Shown here: piece after piece, positions 32,809 to 41,635 of the stretch | How positions within the stretch are numbered: the stretch's first letter is position 1 | Layout of the letters: every line of letters starts with the position of its first letter | Source of the DNA: an uncultured Phascolarctobacterium sp. | Lineage (GTDB): Bacteria; Bacillota; Negativicutes; Acidaminococcales; Acidaminococcaceae | Length of the DNA stretch: 64,000 nt | Assembly (NCBI GenBank): GCA_900757795.1 | Contig: CAAEPE010000036.1 | Span: forward strand, 1-64,000 | Reading direction: 5' to 3' | Made by a program: the position numbers and the translations under genes | The notes under the pieces: model-generated | What the model was told of the DNA's origin: nothing | The model's input: only the letters and a program-made list of their open reading frames with translations | Databases searched by the model: none

Positions 32809-33873
32809 ATGGAAAAATATCATAATATAGAATTTTTGAGATTTGTATTTTCTGTTATCATAGTCTATTTTCATATATTGCATGGAAATATTATGAAATA
32901 TATAGGAAGCAATTATGATTACAAGACTCTGCAAATTTTATCTGATAATGCTGGCTGGATAGTAGAATGCTTTTTTATTATAAGTGGATATTTTTTATAT
33001 AAAAATATAACTGTAGAAAACAACAAAAAACCTATTATGAGTTTTGTATTAAAAAAAATATTTAGGTTAGGGCCTGTGTTGTGGTTTTCTATAATTATTA
33101 GTGCTGTCTTTTTCAGGCAATCATATTTTGTAGCCATTTTTAATAGTGTGTTTTTACAATGTATTGGCTTGTCACTGGATTATAAGGGCATAAATTGGTA
33201 TATATCACCGTTGTTTTGGGCATTATGTTTCTATTATTGTTTGTTTAAGACAATTGAGCATAAAACAGCAAGAATAATTGGGGGGGTAATAGTATATTTT
33301 TGCTATCTAGTAAATATTGAATATTGCCATGGTGGTTTCGGACGTGGAACGGTATATGGAGTTATAAATTTAGGCTTGGCTAGAGCAATTGCAGGCATCG
33401 GATTAGGATGCTTAATATGTAGTTCTATGGAAAGTTTAAAGCAGTTTAGCTGTTCTATAAATCAGAAAATAAAATATATTTTAATAAGCATAATGGAATT
33501 AACGTCTAGTGTGTTTTTAATTAGATTCTTTTTGTTAGGACTAAATTATAGAAATAAATTTATAGTTGTTATTGCTTTTGCTATTCTTTTTGTATGCTTT
33601 ATTGTAAAAAAAGGATTTTTTTCCAAATTTTTAAATCAACCGATATTTTCTGCTTTGGGTCGTTATGCATATTCAATATATGTAATGCAGCAAATTTGTT
33701 TTTGGATATTACAGAAAACATTATGGAAAACAGTAATAATAAAAAGTACGATTGTATGCTTGTGCCTATCATTGTTGTTTTCAGTAATTGTTGGTATCAT
33801 CGTATACTATTTTGTTGAAAAACCAACCTATCAGTGGTACTTACGTCATATAAAATATAATGAAAATATTTAG
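32809..33873 (+). CDS. Acyltransferase 3 family membrane protein with in-frame G7 tract
   Basis: An integral membrane O-acyltransferase-like protein, likely decorating the glycan with acetyl groups. The N-terminal NIEFLRFVFSVIIVYFHILHG and WIVECFFIISGYFLYKN are family hallmarks, followed by about nine hydrophobic segments and a C-terminal VEKPTYQWYLR. ATG 32809 follows a GGAAAG stretch; the frame begins at GTG 32785 within the end of ugd. A run of seven G (33280-33286) encodes GlyGly inside an otherwise very AT-rich gene. Slippage there would truncate the protein after about 160 residues. Confidence 0.85.
   Translation: MEKYHNIEFLRFVFSVIIVYFHILHGNIMKYIGSNYDYKTLQILSDNAGWIVECFFIISGYFLYKNITVENNKKPIMSFVLKKIFRLGPVLWFSIIISAVFFRQSYFVAIFNSVFLQCIGLSLDYKGINWYISPLFWALCFYYCLFKTIEHKTARIIGGVIVYFCYLVNIEYCHGGFGRGTVYGVINLGLARAIAGIGLGCLICSSMESLKQFSCSINQKIKYILISIMELTSSVFLIRFFLLGLNYRNKFIVVIAFAILFVCFIVKKGFFSKFLNQPIFSALGRYAYSIYVMQQICFWILQKTLWKTVIIKSTIVCLCLSLLFSVIVGIIVYYFVEKPTYQWYLRHIKYNENI
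33280..33286 (+). repeat. G7 homopolymer inside the acyltransferase gene
   Basis: Seven consecutive G in a strongly AT-rich gene, read in frame as GGG GGG G... . It is a potential contingency (phase-variation) tract by analogy with poly-G tracts of other bacteria. Confidence 0.8.
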
Positions 33874-33876
33874 TGG

Positions 33877-34656
33877 GTGATAACAAGTGCTTTTGACAAA
33901 TCTAAAAAGCACCAGTTCCTTTTTGAAGAGCTGGTAAAACGAGATTTTAAGAAAAAATATAAGGGTACAGTATTGGGAATGGGATGGAGCGTTTTATCAC
34001 CGCTTTTAACGCTATTGGTAATGAATATTGTATTTTCTCATTTCTTTGGCCGTGGTATGAAGCATTATACTATTTATTTGTTTTGCGGTAACTTGCTTTT
34101 TTCATATTTTAGGGAATCAACTACTAATGGAATGAGTTCATTGCTAGGTAATGCGGCAATTTTTTCTAAAGTCAATGTTCCTAAGTATTTATTTTTGCTA
34201 TCCAAGAATGTTTCTACTTTCATTAACTTTCTATTAGTTTTGCTAGTCTTTTTCATGTTTTGTATTGCGGATAAAGTAGATTTTGGACTGCATTTTTTGA
34301 TGTTGTTATATCCGGTAGCATGTATTGTGGTGTTCAATATAGGATTAGGATTTATACTTTCGGCATTGTATGTTTTTTATAGAGATATGGAGTATCTTTA
34401 TAACATTTTTACGCTTTTGTTGATGTATATGTCAGCGATTTTTTATAGAGTAGATATCATGCCGGCTAAATATCAGGATTTCTTTTTGCTGAATCCTGTA
34501 TATGTCTACATTAACTATTTCCGTGAAATAGTATTGAATGGCAATATTCCGTCCATAGAGTATCATTTACTTTGTGCTTTTTATGCTGTTGTGGCTATGA
34601 GTATCGGGGTGTGGATGTACAAGAAGAACAATTATAAATTTTTGTATTATATATGA
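33877..34656 (+). CDS. ABC-2 type polysaccharide export permease (Wzm/TagG-like), copy 1
   Basis: Six-helix permease of an ABC exporter moving the lipid-linked polysaccharide across the inner membrane. The amphipathic N-terminus FLFEELVKRDFKKKYKGTVLG is the interface motif of Wzm/KpsM/TagG proteins, followed by WSVLSPLLTLLVMNIVF and a C-terminal YKKNNYKFLYYI. 259 residues is normal. The GTG start lies 3 bp after the preceding stop with no clear Shine-Dalgarno, so translation is probably coupled. It is closely similar to the second copy at 40835, including a 23-bp identical stretch near the 3' end. Confidence 0.92.
   Translation: MITSAFDKSKKHQFLFEELVKRDFKKKYKGTVLGMGWSVLSPLLTLLVMNIVFSHFFGRGMKHYTIYLFCGNLLFSYFRESTTNGMSSLLGNAAIFSKVNVPKYLFLLSKNVSTFINFLLVLLVFFMFCIADKVDFGLHFLMLLYPVACIVVFNIGLGFILSALYVFYRDMEYLYNIFTLLLMYMSAIFYRVDIMPAKYQDFFLLNPVYVYINYFREIVLNGNIPSIEYHLLCAFYAVVAMSIGVWMYKKNNYKFLYYI
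34628..34650 (+). repeat. 23-bp direct repeat, left copy
   Basis: This stretch is identical to 41598-41620; both encode the YNYKFLYY-type C-terminus of the two permeases. It is part of longer homology between the two ABC pairs in direct orientation. Confidence 0.85.
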
Positions 34657-34668
34657 GGAGAAGTGGTT

Positions 34669-35406
34669 GTGGCTATAGTAAAAGCAGAAAATGTTTCTAT
34701 TCGCTATATTACAGGAGATTTAAAAAATATTGGCCTTAAAGAATATATAATGCTGAAATTAAAGGGTAAGTATAAAATAAAAGAATTTTGGGCTGATAAA
34801 GACATTAATTTTGAACTGGAAGCAGGAGATATGCTAGGTATTATCGGTACGAATGGTGCCGGAAAATCAACATTGTTGAAAGCGGTATCAGGGATTATGC
34901 GTCCTACTAAAGGTCGCATGATTATAAATGGTACGGTAGCAGCGCTTTTGGAGTTAGCAAGTGGCTTTGACGGAGAACTTACGGTACGTGAAAACACATA
35001 TTTACGCGGAGCGATGCTAGGGTATACACGCAAATTTATGAATGAAAAACATGATGAAATAATTGCTTTTGCAGAGCTAAAAGATTTTCAAGATAGGCCC
35101 TTTAAACAGCTTTCCAGCGGTATGAAGAGCAGGCTGGCTTTTTCTATTGCCTGCTTAGTTCAGCCGGATATTTTGATTTTAGACGAAGTTTTATCTGTAG
35201 GTGACGGTGCTTTTCGTAAAAAAAGCGGTGACAAGATGAAAGAAATTCTTGCCAGTGGTGTGACAGGAATTTTAGTTTCACATTCTTTGAGCCAGGTACG
35301 AGAATTGTGCAATAAAATTTTGTGGCTTGACCATGGGAAGCAGATTGAATTTACAGATGATGTTAAAGGTTGTTGTGATAGATATGAAAGATTTTTGGAG
35401 GGATAA
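34669..35406 (+). CDS. ABC exporter ATP-binding protein (Wzt/TagH-like), copy 1
   Basis: Energises the polysaccharide exporter. It shows Walker A GTNGAGKST (about 60-68), the LSSGMKSRLAF signature, Walker B ILILDEVLSVGD, and the SHSLSQV switch. The unusual insert before Walker A (ITGDLKNIGLKEYIM) is characteristic of the O-antigen/teichoic exporters. At 245 residues it lacks the C-terminal carbohydrate-recognition domain found in long Wzt proteins. GTG 34669 is 8 nt after GAGGAG and is preferred over GTG 34663. It forms a pair with the permease at 33877. Confidence 0.92.
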   Translation: MAIVKAENVSIRYITGDLKNIGLKEYIMLKLKGKYKIKEFWADKDINFELEAGDMLGIIGTNGAGKSTLLKAVSGIMRPTKGRMIINGTVAALLELASGFDGELTVRENTYLRGAMLGYTRKFMNEKHDEIIAFAELKDFQDRPFKQLSSGMKSRLAFSIACLVQPDILILDEVLSVGDGAFRKKSGDKMKEILASGVTGILVSHSLSQVRELCNKILWLDHGKQIEFTDDVKGCCDRYERFLEG

Positions 35407-35407
35407 A

Positions 35408-35827
35408 ATGCAGATAGTAAAATACGTATTTCAATTGCATGGAGATGAACGGGGTCAGTTAGTTACATTAGAAGAAATGAAAGACATTCCTTTTAAAATT
35501 AAAAGAATTTATTATTTATATGATACTCTTTCAGGAGTAATTAGAGGTTATCATGCGCATAAATTTTTGAAACAGATTTTAGTATGTATTCATGGGTCAT
35601 GCAAAATTCTTCTAGACAATGGATACGAGAAAAAAGTTATTATTTTAAATAATCCTTGTGAGGGATTATATGTAGCAAGTGCTATTTGGAGAGAGATTTT
35701 TGATTTTTCTCCAGATGCAGTTTTGGTGGTATTGGCTTCTGAACTTTATGATGAGTCTGATTATATAAGAGATTATGATGAATTTATAAAATATGTAAAA
35801 TCATGTAAGGAGGAAAATAAATTATGA
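35408..35827 (+). CDS. dTDP-4-oxo-6-deoxyglucose 3,4-ketoisomerase (FdtA/QdtA-like)
   Basis: A small cupin that isomerises dTDP-4-keto-6-deoxyglucose to the 3-keto sugar, feeding 3-amino-3,6-dideoxyhexose synthesis. The family motif RGYHAHK carries the two histidines expected in the active site (H49, H51). The N-terminal HGDERGQLVTLEE and the late WREIFDFSPDAVLVVLAS are also conserved. 139 residues is typical. ATG 35408 is right after GGAGGG; the frame opens upstream in the ABC gene. Whether the product is the galacto (Fuc3N) or gluco (Qui3N) epimer cannot be told from the sequence. It overlaps the aminotransferase gene by 4 bp. Confidence 0.88.
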   Translation: MQIVKYVFQLHGDERGQLVTLEEMKDIPFKIKRIYYLYDTLSGVIRGYHAHKFLKQILVCIHGSCKILLDNGYEKKVIILNNPCEGLYVASAIWREIFDFSPDAVLVVLASELYDESDYIRDYDEFIKYVKSCKEENKL

Positions 35828-36925
35828 AGATTCCTTTTGTGACTTTTTTACCAATGCACAATGAAATTAGAAAAGAGCTTGATGATGCATATAAAAAAGT
35901 AATTGATACTAGTTATTTTATTCAAGGGAAGGAATGCCATAGATTTGAAGAAGAATATGCTTCATATTGCGGTACTAAATATTGTGTTGGTGTGGGTACA
36001 GGTCTAGATGCAATTTACTTGATTTTAAAGGCCTTAGAGATAAAAAAAGATGACGAGGTAATTGTGCCTTCTAACACGTATATTGCAACTGCTTTAGCTG
36101 TTTCGTTTACTGGGGCAAAACCTGTATTTGTAGAACCTACTATTGAAACCTATAATATTGATGTTGATCGTATAGAAGAAAGGATTACAGAAAGAACAAA
36201 AGCGATTATTGCAGTTCATTTACAAGGGCGAGCTGCTGATATGGATGAAGTTAATGCTATTGCTAAAACTCACGGATTATTTGTAATTGAGGATGCTGCA
36301 CAAGGTCATGGAACTAAATATAAAGGTAAGAAAGTGGGGGGGGCTATCAGATGCGGCGGCGTGGAGTTTTTATCCTGGAAAAAATCTAGGTGCGTTAGGT
36401 GATGGTGGTTGCATTACTACTAATAACAAAAGAATTGCTGATAAGGTACGTGCACTTGGTAACTATGGATCTGATTATAAATATCATCATATATATCAAG
36501 GAACTAATAGCCGTTTAGATGAAATGCAGGCAGCATTTTTACGTGTAAAATTACCATATTTAGATAAATGGAATGAAGATAGAAAAAGAATTGCTAAGAG
36601 ATATTTGACTGAGATTAAAAATCCGTTAATCAAATTACCGTTGTCATCTGATGATGAATATGAACATATTTATCATGTGTTTGTGATACGTTGTGATAAA
36701 CGTGATAAACTAGAGAAATATTTGGCTGATAATGATATAGAAACTGTTAAACATTATCCTATTCCAATGCACTTGCAAAAAGCTTATGAGAATTTGCGTA
36801 TAGTTAAAGGTCAGTTGCCGATTGCGGAGGAGATAAGTAATACTGTGTTGAGTATCCCAATGTATTATGGCATGACGGAAGAGGAAGTAAATTATGTGAT
36901 AAAAGTTATTAATGATTTTGAATGA
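35824..36925 (+). pseudogene. DegT/DnrJ/EryC1/StrS sugar aminotransferase, frame broken at a G8 tract
   Basis: A PLP enzyme expected to aminate the 3-keto sugar made by the adjacent ketoisomerase (FdtB/QdtB-like). The 5' frame (35824-36402) reads KIPFVTFLPMHNEI, GTGLDAIYLIL and VIEDAAQGHGTKYKGKKVG, then turns to nonsense at eight G residues (36336-36343). The correct continuation GLSDAAAWSFYPGKNLGALGDGG lies in the other frame, to 36925. The PLP-binding Lys (codon 36380-36382) is after the break, so the truncated product would be inactive. With seven G the gene would encode 366 residues, normal for the family. It may be a phase-variable OFF state, a mutation or an assembly error. Confidence 0.85.
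36336..36343 (+). repeat. G8 homopolymer at a reading-frame break
   Basis: Eight consecutive G in an AT-rich gene. Seven would keep the aminotransferase in frame (GTG GGG GGG CTA); eight shifts it to a stop at 36402. Confidence 0.88.
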
Positions 36926-36939
36926 TTGTGGGAAAGAAA

Positions 36940-37431
36940 ATGAATGTAAGAAAACTAAAACCTTCAGATGCAGTATTTATGTTAGAATGGATGCATGATG
37001 AAAACGTAATAGCTTTTTTAGACTGTAATTTTTCTAATAAGACAATAGAAGATTGCCTTATTTTTATTAAAGAAGCAAATTGTAATTCTATAAAAAATCT
37101 TCATTTAGCAGTAGTAGATGACAATGATGAATATATGGGAACTATTAGTTTAAAAAATATTGATTATACATCTAAAACAGCAGAATTTGCCATAGTAATG
37201 AGAAGAATAGCAATGGGTAAAAATTATGCTAGCATAGGTATGCGGTATATATTGAATTTTGGAAGAGATAAAATTGGATTAAAAAATATATATTGGTGTG
37301 TAAAAAAAGATAATACAAGAGCAGTTAAATTTTATGATAAAAATAATTATTCTAGAGCCTATTTTATACCTGAAAATATTTCAGGTATGTATGCAAAACA
37401 AATGAATATTTTATATTGGTATTATTTTTGA
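36940..37431 (+). CDS. GNAT acetyltransferase, probable amino-sugar N-acylase
   Basis: A RimJ/RimL-like GNAT protein: MNVRKLKPSDAVFMLEWMHD at the N-terminus, then a strand-turn EYMGTISLKNID, the acetyl-CoA region GKNYASIGMRYILNF, and VKKDNTRAVKFYDKNNY. Its position right after the ketoisomerase and aminotransferase suggests that it N-acylates dTDP-3-amino-3,6-dideoxyhexose, a role filled by FdtC/QdtC in known pathways, though those are mostly left-handed beta-helix enzymes. ATG 36940 is close to GGGAAAG; ATG 36922 overlaps the aminotransferase stop and is the alternative. Confidence 0.82.
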   Translation: MNVRKLKPSDAVFMLEWMHDENVIAFLDCNFSNKTIEDCLIFIKEANCNSIKNLHLAVVDDNDEYMGTISLKNIDYTSKTAEFAIVMRRIAMGKNYASIGMRYILNFGRDKIGLKNIYWCVKKDNTRAVKFYDKNNYSRAYFIPENISGMYAKQMNILYWYYF

Positions 37432-37451
37432 TTGGTAAGGTGTGAGTATTT

Positions 37452-39932
37452 ATGAAGTTATCTATAGTGATGCCATGTTTTAATGTAGAAGCAACTATTA
37501 TCAGAGCATTAGACTCTATATTGATGCAAAAAACAAATTTTGAATATGAAATAATAATTGTTGACGATGCGTCAACAGATAACACATTATCTATTGTAAA
37601 TAGGTATGCCTATAATTATTCCAATATTGTTGTGCTTTGTAATGAAAAAAATCGTGGTAATGCATATACTTATCATAAGGGCTTGTCGATGGCAAAAGGT
37701 GAATATTTTTGCGTACTAGATGGGGATGACTATTATACATTAGATAATAAATTGCAAAGGCAAGTTGATTTTTTGGATCAAGATGTAAATCATGAATATG
37801 TTGGAACATCAACAAATTACATTATTGATTGTGGCAATGAATTAGTTAGTATTCCAGATCGTAGTAACATTAAAGAGTTTACTTATTGTGATTTTTTAAC
37901 TCAGAATTCAGGATACTATCATACTTCGACTTATATGTATAGAAATATTTTTAAAGGAAATGTACCCAATTCGTTTGCTGAAGAATTATATCGAGGAGAT
38001 ACGCCTAGGACTATGTTTCATTTAAAATATTCTGCGAAGAAAATAAAAGTTTTGGATTTTGTAGGATCTGCATATACATTTGAGCACAGTGGCCTATGGT
38101 CAAGTTTGAGTCAAAAACAACAATATCAGTATCAAATAAATTATCAAATTAAACATAAGAAAAGAGTAGATACTGTATTTGAAAAAGCATCCTGTGATCG
38201 TATAGTAGACTTCAATAAAAAAAAGTTTGAGTCGGCTAGTGATGATTTGCGTAGATATCCTGCAATAACTATTGATGAAGCTTTAATAAGAATAAAAAGA
38301 TATGCTGATACTTTTGCATTTAAACAAAAAGATTATGTATTAAACAACTTCTATTTTTCAGATTATATTGATAGTTTATGTGCTTCTTTAGGATACGTTT
38401 TTAATGTGCATCATCCAATATATTGCAAACAAGAAGTTGATAACAATAATGTATGCATAGTGATTGGTTCCATTAGACCAAGAGGAGGTGGTATTTTTGC
38501 TGAGATTGATGAATTAATAGGGATGTTTGAGAGCAAAAATGTTTATTTAGTAGTTTCAGGAGAATATAACTCTGAAGAGTCAATAAAACTTCTTAATGAA
38601 GGTTTGGATATACTGAAATGCCATAATAATTTAAGAATTATATTGCCTCCAAAAGAAATTAAATTAAAATATATGTGGTTAAGAGAAAAAATAGCCGAAA
38701 TAAAACCTTGCAGAACATACTATTATTGTTCCCACAGTGATACTTATGGAGCAGCTTTGCCGCAACGCTGCTCAAATAATATAGTATTATTTTCTTTTGA
38801 CCATGGATTTGTTTGTGGAATATTAAATCCTTTACATAATACGATAATAGCAAAAAGAAAAGTTGATTATTGGTTCCTAAAAAAATTACTAAATGATAAA
38901 GTTGTTTTAGTGCCTACATGGGAGAAAGAAGCCATTGCTTGCGATGGGTATAAATATATTCCTTTTGCAAACCATGAAAATTTAGTTACTGCTAGTGGAG
39001 CAGCAAGATTTTATAAAGTAGATGGTGTAGAACCCTATAGATATATTGACTATATATTGGAATTACTTGCTCAAACTCATGGTATACATTACCATTTTGG
39101 TCCAATGCCGGATACAATTTTGGAGGAAGTAAAAAAGAGATTGGAAGAATTAGGACTTCCCAAAGATAGTTTCATAAATATCACTTGGTCTGATAATATT
39201 CCTTTAGAATTGTTAAAAAATAAAGTTGATATATTTATAGAACCGTTTCCTGTTGTTAGTTATAAGCTCACTTTATTAGTTGAGTCGGTTGGTATACCAA
39301 TTATAGCAAAAAAAGGTCTAAGAAGAATGGATATAATTGATTTTGTGCCTAACAATAATTTGTTTTGGTCTACAAAAGATGAGTTTATGGAGATCTTGAC
39401 TAATTTGGATACTAATACGTTACAAAAACTTTCAGTTATAACTAAAGATTATTTTTCTCTAAATCATAAATCCAATTTAATCAAGGAGTTATTATTGAGT
39501 AATAAAGGGATAGGAATTCCTGAGAGTATTATGTTCACAGATGATTGTCCTATGGATATAATGAATTTTAGAAACTTGTTTGGGAATAATTATAATATTA
39601 AAATAACGACTGACGTTTTGAATGATCTTAAGAGGGGAAAAACTTTGTTAAATAATAAAGCTATGCCCAAATTAGAGTACATTTCAATAGATTCATCTGA
39701 TGGTTTAATATATAATGAAATATTAAATATTAGAAGTAATATATTTTTTTCATTGTTCTATTTTATCACTTATCCATTTAAATATATTAAAAATATTGCG
39801 AATAATAACTACGAATCCAAGAACCTTAAAACAATAATTTCTATGAGAAAAACTAGACCAGATGTTGAATTAATAGCTTTAAAATCATCTATTTCTTTTA
39901 AATTAGCAAAAATATTTGATAGAAATTTATAG
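37452..39932 (+). CDS. Large two-domain glycosyltransferase
   Basis: 826 residues with two apparent transferase modules. Residues 1-~230 are a GT2 domain (LSIVMPCFNVEATIIRAL, VDDASTDNT, VLDGDDYYTLDNK). Residues ~330-690 look like a GT-B type domain: IGSIRPRGGGIFAEIDELIGMF, then HFGPMPDTILEEVKKRL and VDIFIEPFPVVSYKLTLLVESVGIPIIAKKG. The ~130 C-terminal residues are unassigned. Fusion suggests that it adds two successive sugars. It sits between the 3-amino-sugar genes and rmlA, so it may transfer the deoxyamino sugar (inference). Very AT-rich, like its neighbours. Confidence 0.8.
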   Translation: MKLSIVMPCFNVEATIIRALDSILMQKTNFEYEIIIVDDASTDNTLSIVNRYAYNYSNIVVLCNEKNRGNAYTYHKGLSMAKGEYFCVLDGDDYYTLDNKLQRQVDFLDQDVNHEYVGTSTNYIIDCGNELVSIPDRSNIKEFTYCDFLTQNSGYYHTSTYMYRNIFKGNVPNSFAEELYRGDTPRTMFHLKYSAKKIKVLDFVGSAYTFEHSGLWSSLSQKQQYQYQINYQIKHKKRVDTVFEKASCDRIVDFNKKKFESASDDLRRYPAITIDEALIRIKRYADTFAFKQKDYVLNNFYFSDYIDSLCASLGYVFNVHHPIYCKQEVDNNNVCIVIGSIRPRGGGIFAEIDELIGMFESKNVYLVVSGEYNSEESIKLLNEGLDILKCHNNLRIILPPKEIKLKYMWLREKIAEIKPCRTYYYCSHSDTYGAALPQRCSNNIVLFSFDHGFVCGILNPLHNTIIAKRKVDYWFLKKLLNDKVVLVPTWEKEAIACDGYKYIPFANHENLVTASGAARFYKVDGVEPYRYIDYILELLAQTHGIHYHFGPMPDTILEEVKKRLEELGLPKDSFINITWSDNIPLELLKNKVDIFIEPFPVVSYKLTLLVESVGIPIIAKKGLRRMDIIDFVPNNNLFWSTKDEFMEILTNLDTNTLQKLSVITKDYFSLNHKSNLIKELLLSNKGIGIPESIMFTDDCPMDIMNFRNLFGNNYNIKITTDVLNDLKRGKTLLNNKAMPKLEYISIDSSDGLIYNEILNIRSNIFFSLFYFITYPFKYIKNIANNNYESKNLKTIISMRKTRPDVELIALKSSISFKLAKIFDRNL

Positions 39933-39949
39933 GAAGCAGGAGGAGAAAT

Positions 39950-40834
39950 ATGAAAGGCATAATTTTAGCAGGTGGCTCTGGAACTCGTCTTTATCCTGTG
40001 ACTAAGGTGACATCAAAGCAATTACTTCCTGTTTATGATAAACCAATGATTTATTATCCGCTGTCCACGCTTATGCTGGCTGGAATTAAAGATATTTTAA
40101 TAATTTCTACTCCAATGGATACACCGCGGTTTAAAGAATTATTAGGTAATGGTAGTAATTTTGGTATAAACCTGTCTTATGCTGTGCAGCCCAGTCCGGA
40201 TGGCTTAGCTCAAGCGTTTATTATTGGTGAAGAATTTATAGGCAATGATACTTGTGCTATGGTACTGGGAGACAACATTTTTTATGGTAGTTATTTTAGA
40301 AAAAACTTAGCTGATGCAGTTAAAAATGCTGAAAATGGCTATGCTACTATCTTTGGTTATTATGTAAAAGACCCGGAAAGATTTGGTATAGTAGAATTTG
40401 ATAAGGATAGAAAGGTTATTTCTGTTGAAGAAAAGCCACAGCATCCTAAATCAAATTATTGTATAACAGGACTTTATTTTTATGATAATAGAGTAGTTCA
40501 AATGGCCAAAAAAGTAAAACCTTCTGCAAGAGGAGAACTGGAAATTACCGACTTGAACAGATTGTACCTAGAAGAAGATAAACTTAAGGTTCAGCTGTTG
40601 GGAAGAGGTTTTGCTTGGCTTGACACCGGGACTATGGATAGTTTAATGGAAGCTTCATCATTTGTTCAAACTGTACAAAATAGACAAGGAGTAGTAATTT
40701 CTGCTCCAGAAGAAATTGCCTATATGGAAGGTTGGATTACTAGAGAACAGTTTTTACATTCCGTAACTTTGTATGGAAAGTCACCTTATGGTGAACATCT
40801 AAAAACTGTAGCACAAGGAAAAATTGTTTATTAA
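39950..40834 (+). CDS. rmlA: Glucose-1-phosphate thymidylyltransferase
   Basis: Makes dTDP-glucose from glucose 1-phosphate and dTTP. The N-terminal KGIILAGGSGTRLYPVTKVT and SKQLLPVYDKPMIYYPLSTL are unmistakable; LGDNIFYGS, VEEKPQHPKSN and WLDTGTMDSL follow. Length of 294 aa is standard. CAGGAGG precedes the ATG. With rmlB at 42430 it supplies dTDP-4-keto-6-deoxyglucose. No rmlC or rmlD is present in the window, which points to the 3-amino sugar rather than rhamnose as the end product. Confidence 0.96.
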   Translation: MKGIILAGGSGTRLYPVTKVTSKQLLPVYDKPMIYYPLSTLMLAGIKDILIISTPMDTPRFKELLGNGSNFGINLSYAVQPSPDGLAQAFIIGEEFIGNDTCAMVLGDNIFYGSYFRKNLADAVKNAENGYATIFGYYVKDPERFGIVEFDKDRKVISVEEKPQHPKSNYCITGLYFYDNRVVQMAKKVKPSARGELEITDLNRLYLEEDKLKVQLLGRGFAWLDTGTMDSLMEASSFVQTVQNRQGVVISAPEEIAYMEGWITREQFLHSVTLYGKSPYGEHLKTVAQGKIVY

Positions 40835-41626
40835 TTGTTAGCTTATTATGAGAGAAAAATAGACTATTTAATAAATAATCATAGCTTCATGTTTTATGAA
40901 CTAGTAAAACGTGATTTTACAAAAAAATATAAAAGAACTATTTTGGGCATGTTGTGGAGTATTTTATCGCCTCTTATAATGCTTTCTATTTTAGCTGTTA
41001 TTTTTGGTAATTTTTTTGGTAGAGATATTCCTCATTTTGTAATTTATCTTTTTACTGGTCAAGTGATTTTTAATTATTTTGTAGAATCAACTAACGAGGG
41101 AATGCGTGCTTTATTGGATAATGCAAGCATTTTTACCAAAATTAATGTTCCCAAGTATCTTTTTTTGTTTTCCAAAAATGTATCGGCATTGATTAATTTT
41201 GGTATTATTCTGTGCATTTATTTTGTTTCTATTTTGATAAGTGATGTAAGCTTGTCGTGGAAGTTTTTGCTTTTGATATATCCTATATCTTGTCTTATAT
41301 TAATTAACTTAGGTATAGGATTTATTCTTTCGGCCGTTTATATTTTTTTTAGAGATACAGAATACATATATAGGCTTTTTACTCAAATTGTAATGTATGG
41401 CTCTGCTATTTTTTATGATATTAAATTTTTGCCTGAGTACTTAAGAGCTTCATTTTACTTAAACCCGATTTTTGTATGCATAGATTACTTTAGGACTATT
41501 GTGATTTTTGGTAAGATACCAAGCCTAGGAATACATGTGCTGTTAGCTTTTTATGCTTTGGGTATATTTTTTGCTGGTTGTTGGGTTTATAAAAAGTACA
41601 ATTATAAATTTTTGTATTATGTTTAA
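40835..41626 (+). CDS. ABC-2 type polysaccharide export permease (Wzm/TagG-like), copy 2
   Basis: A paralogue of the permease at 33877, with the same N-terminal interface (FMFYELVKRDFTKKYKRTILG), membrane helices and C-terminal KKYNYKFLYYV. 263 residues with a slightly longer N-terminus (LAYYERKIDYLINNH). The start is TTG directly after the rmlA stop, without a close Shine-Dalgarno, so coupling to rmlA is likely. It forms a second complete exporter with the next gene. Two such pairs in one glycan cluster is unusual. Confidence 0.91.
   Translation: MLAYYERKIDYLINNHSFMFYELVKRDFTKKYKRTILGMLWSILSPLIMLSILAVIFGNFFGRDIPHFVIYLFTGQVIFNYFVESTNEGMRALLDNASIFTKINVPKYLFLFSKNVSALINFGIILCIYFVSILISDVSLSWKFLLLIYPISCLILINLGIGFILSAVYIFFRDTEYIYRLFTQIVMYGSAIFYDIKFLPEYLRASFYLNPIFVCIDYFRTIVIFGKIPSLGIHVLLAFYALGIFFAGCWVYKKYNYKFLYYV
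41598..41620 (+). repeat. 23-bp direct repeat, right copy
   Basis: Identical to 34628-34650. The repeat lies near the 3' end of the second permease gene, 6,970 bp away in the same orientation. Confidence 0.85.
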
Positions 41627-41635
41627 AAGGATGTC

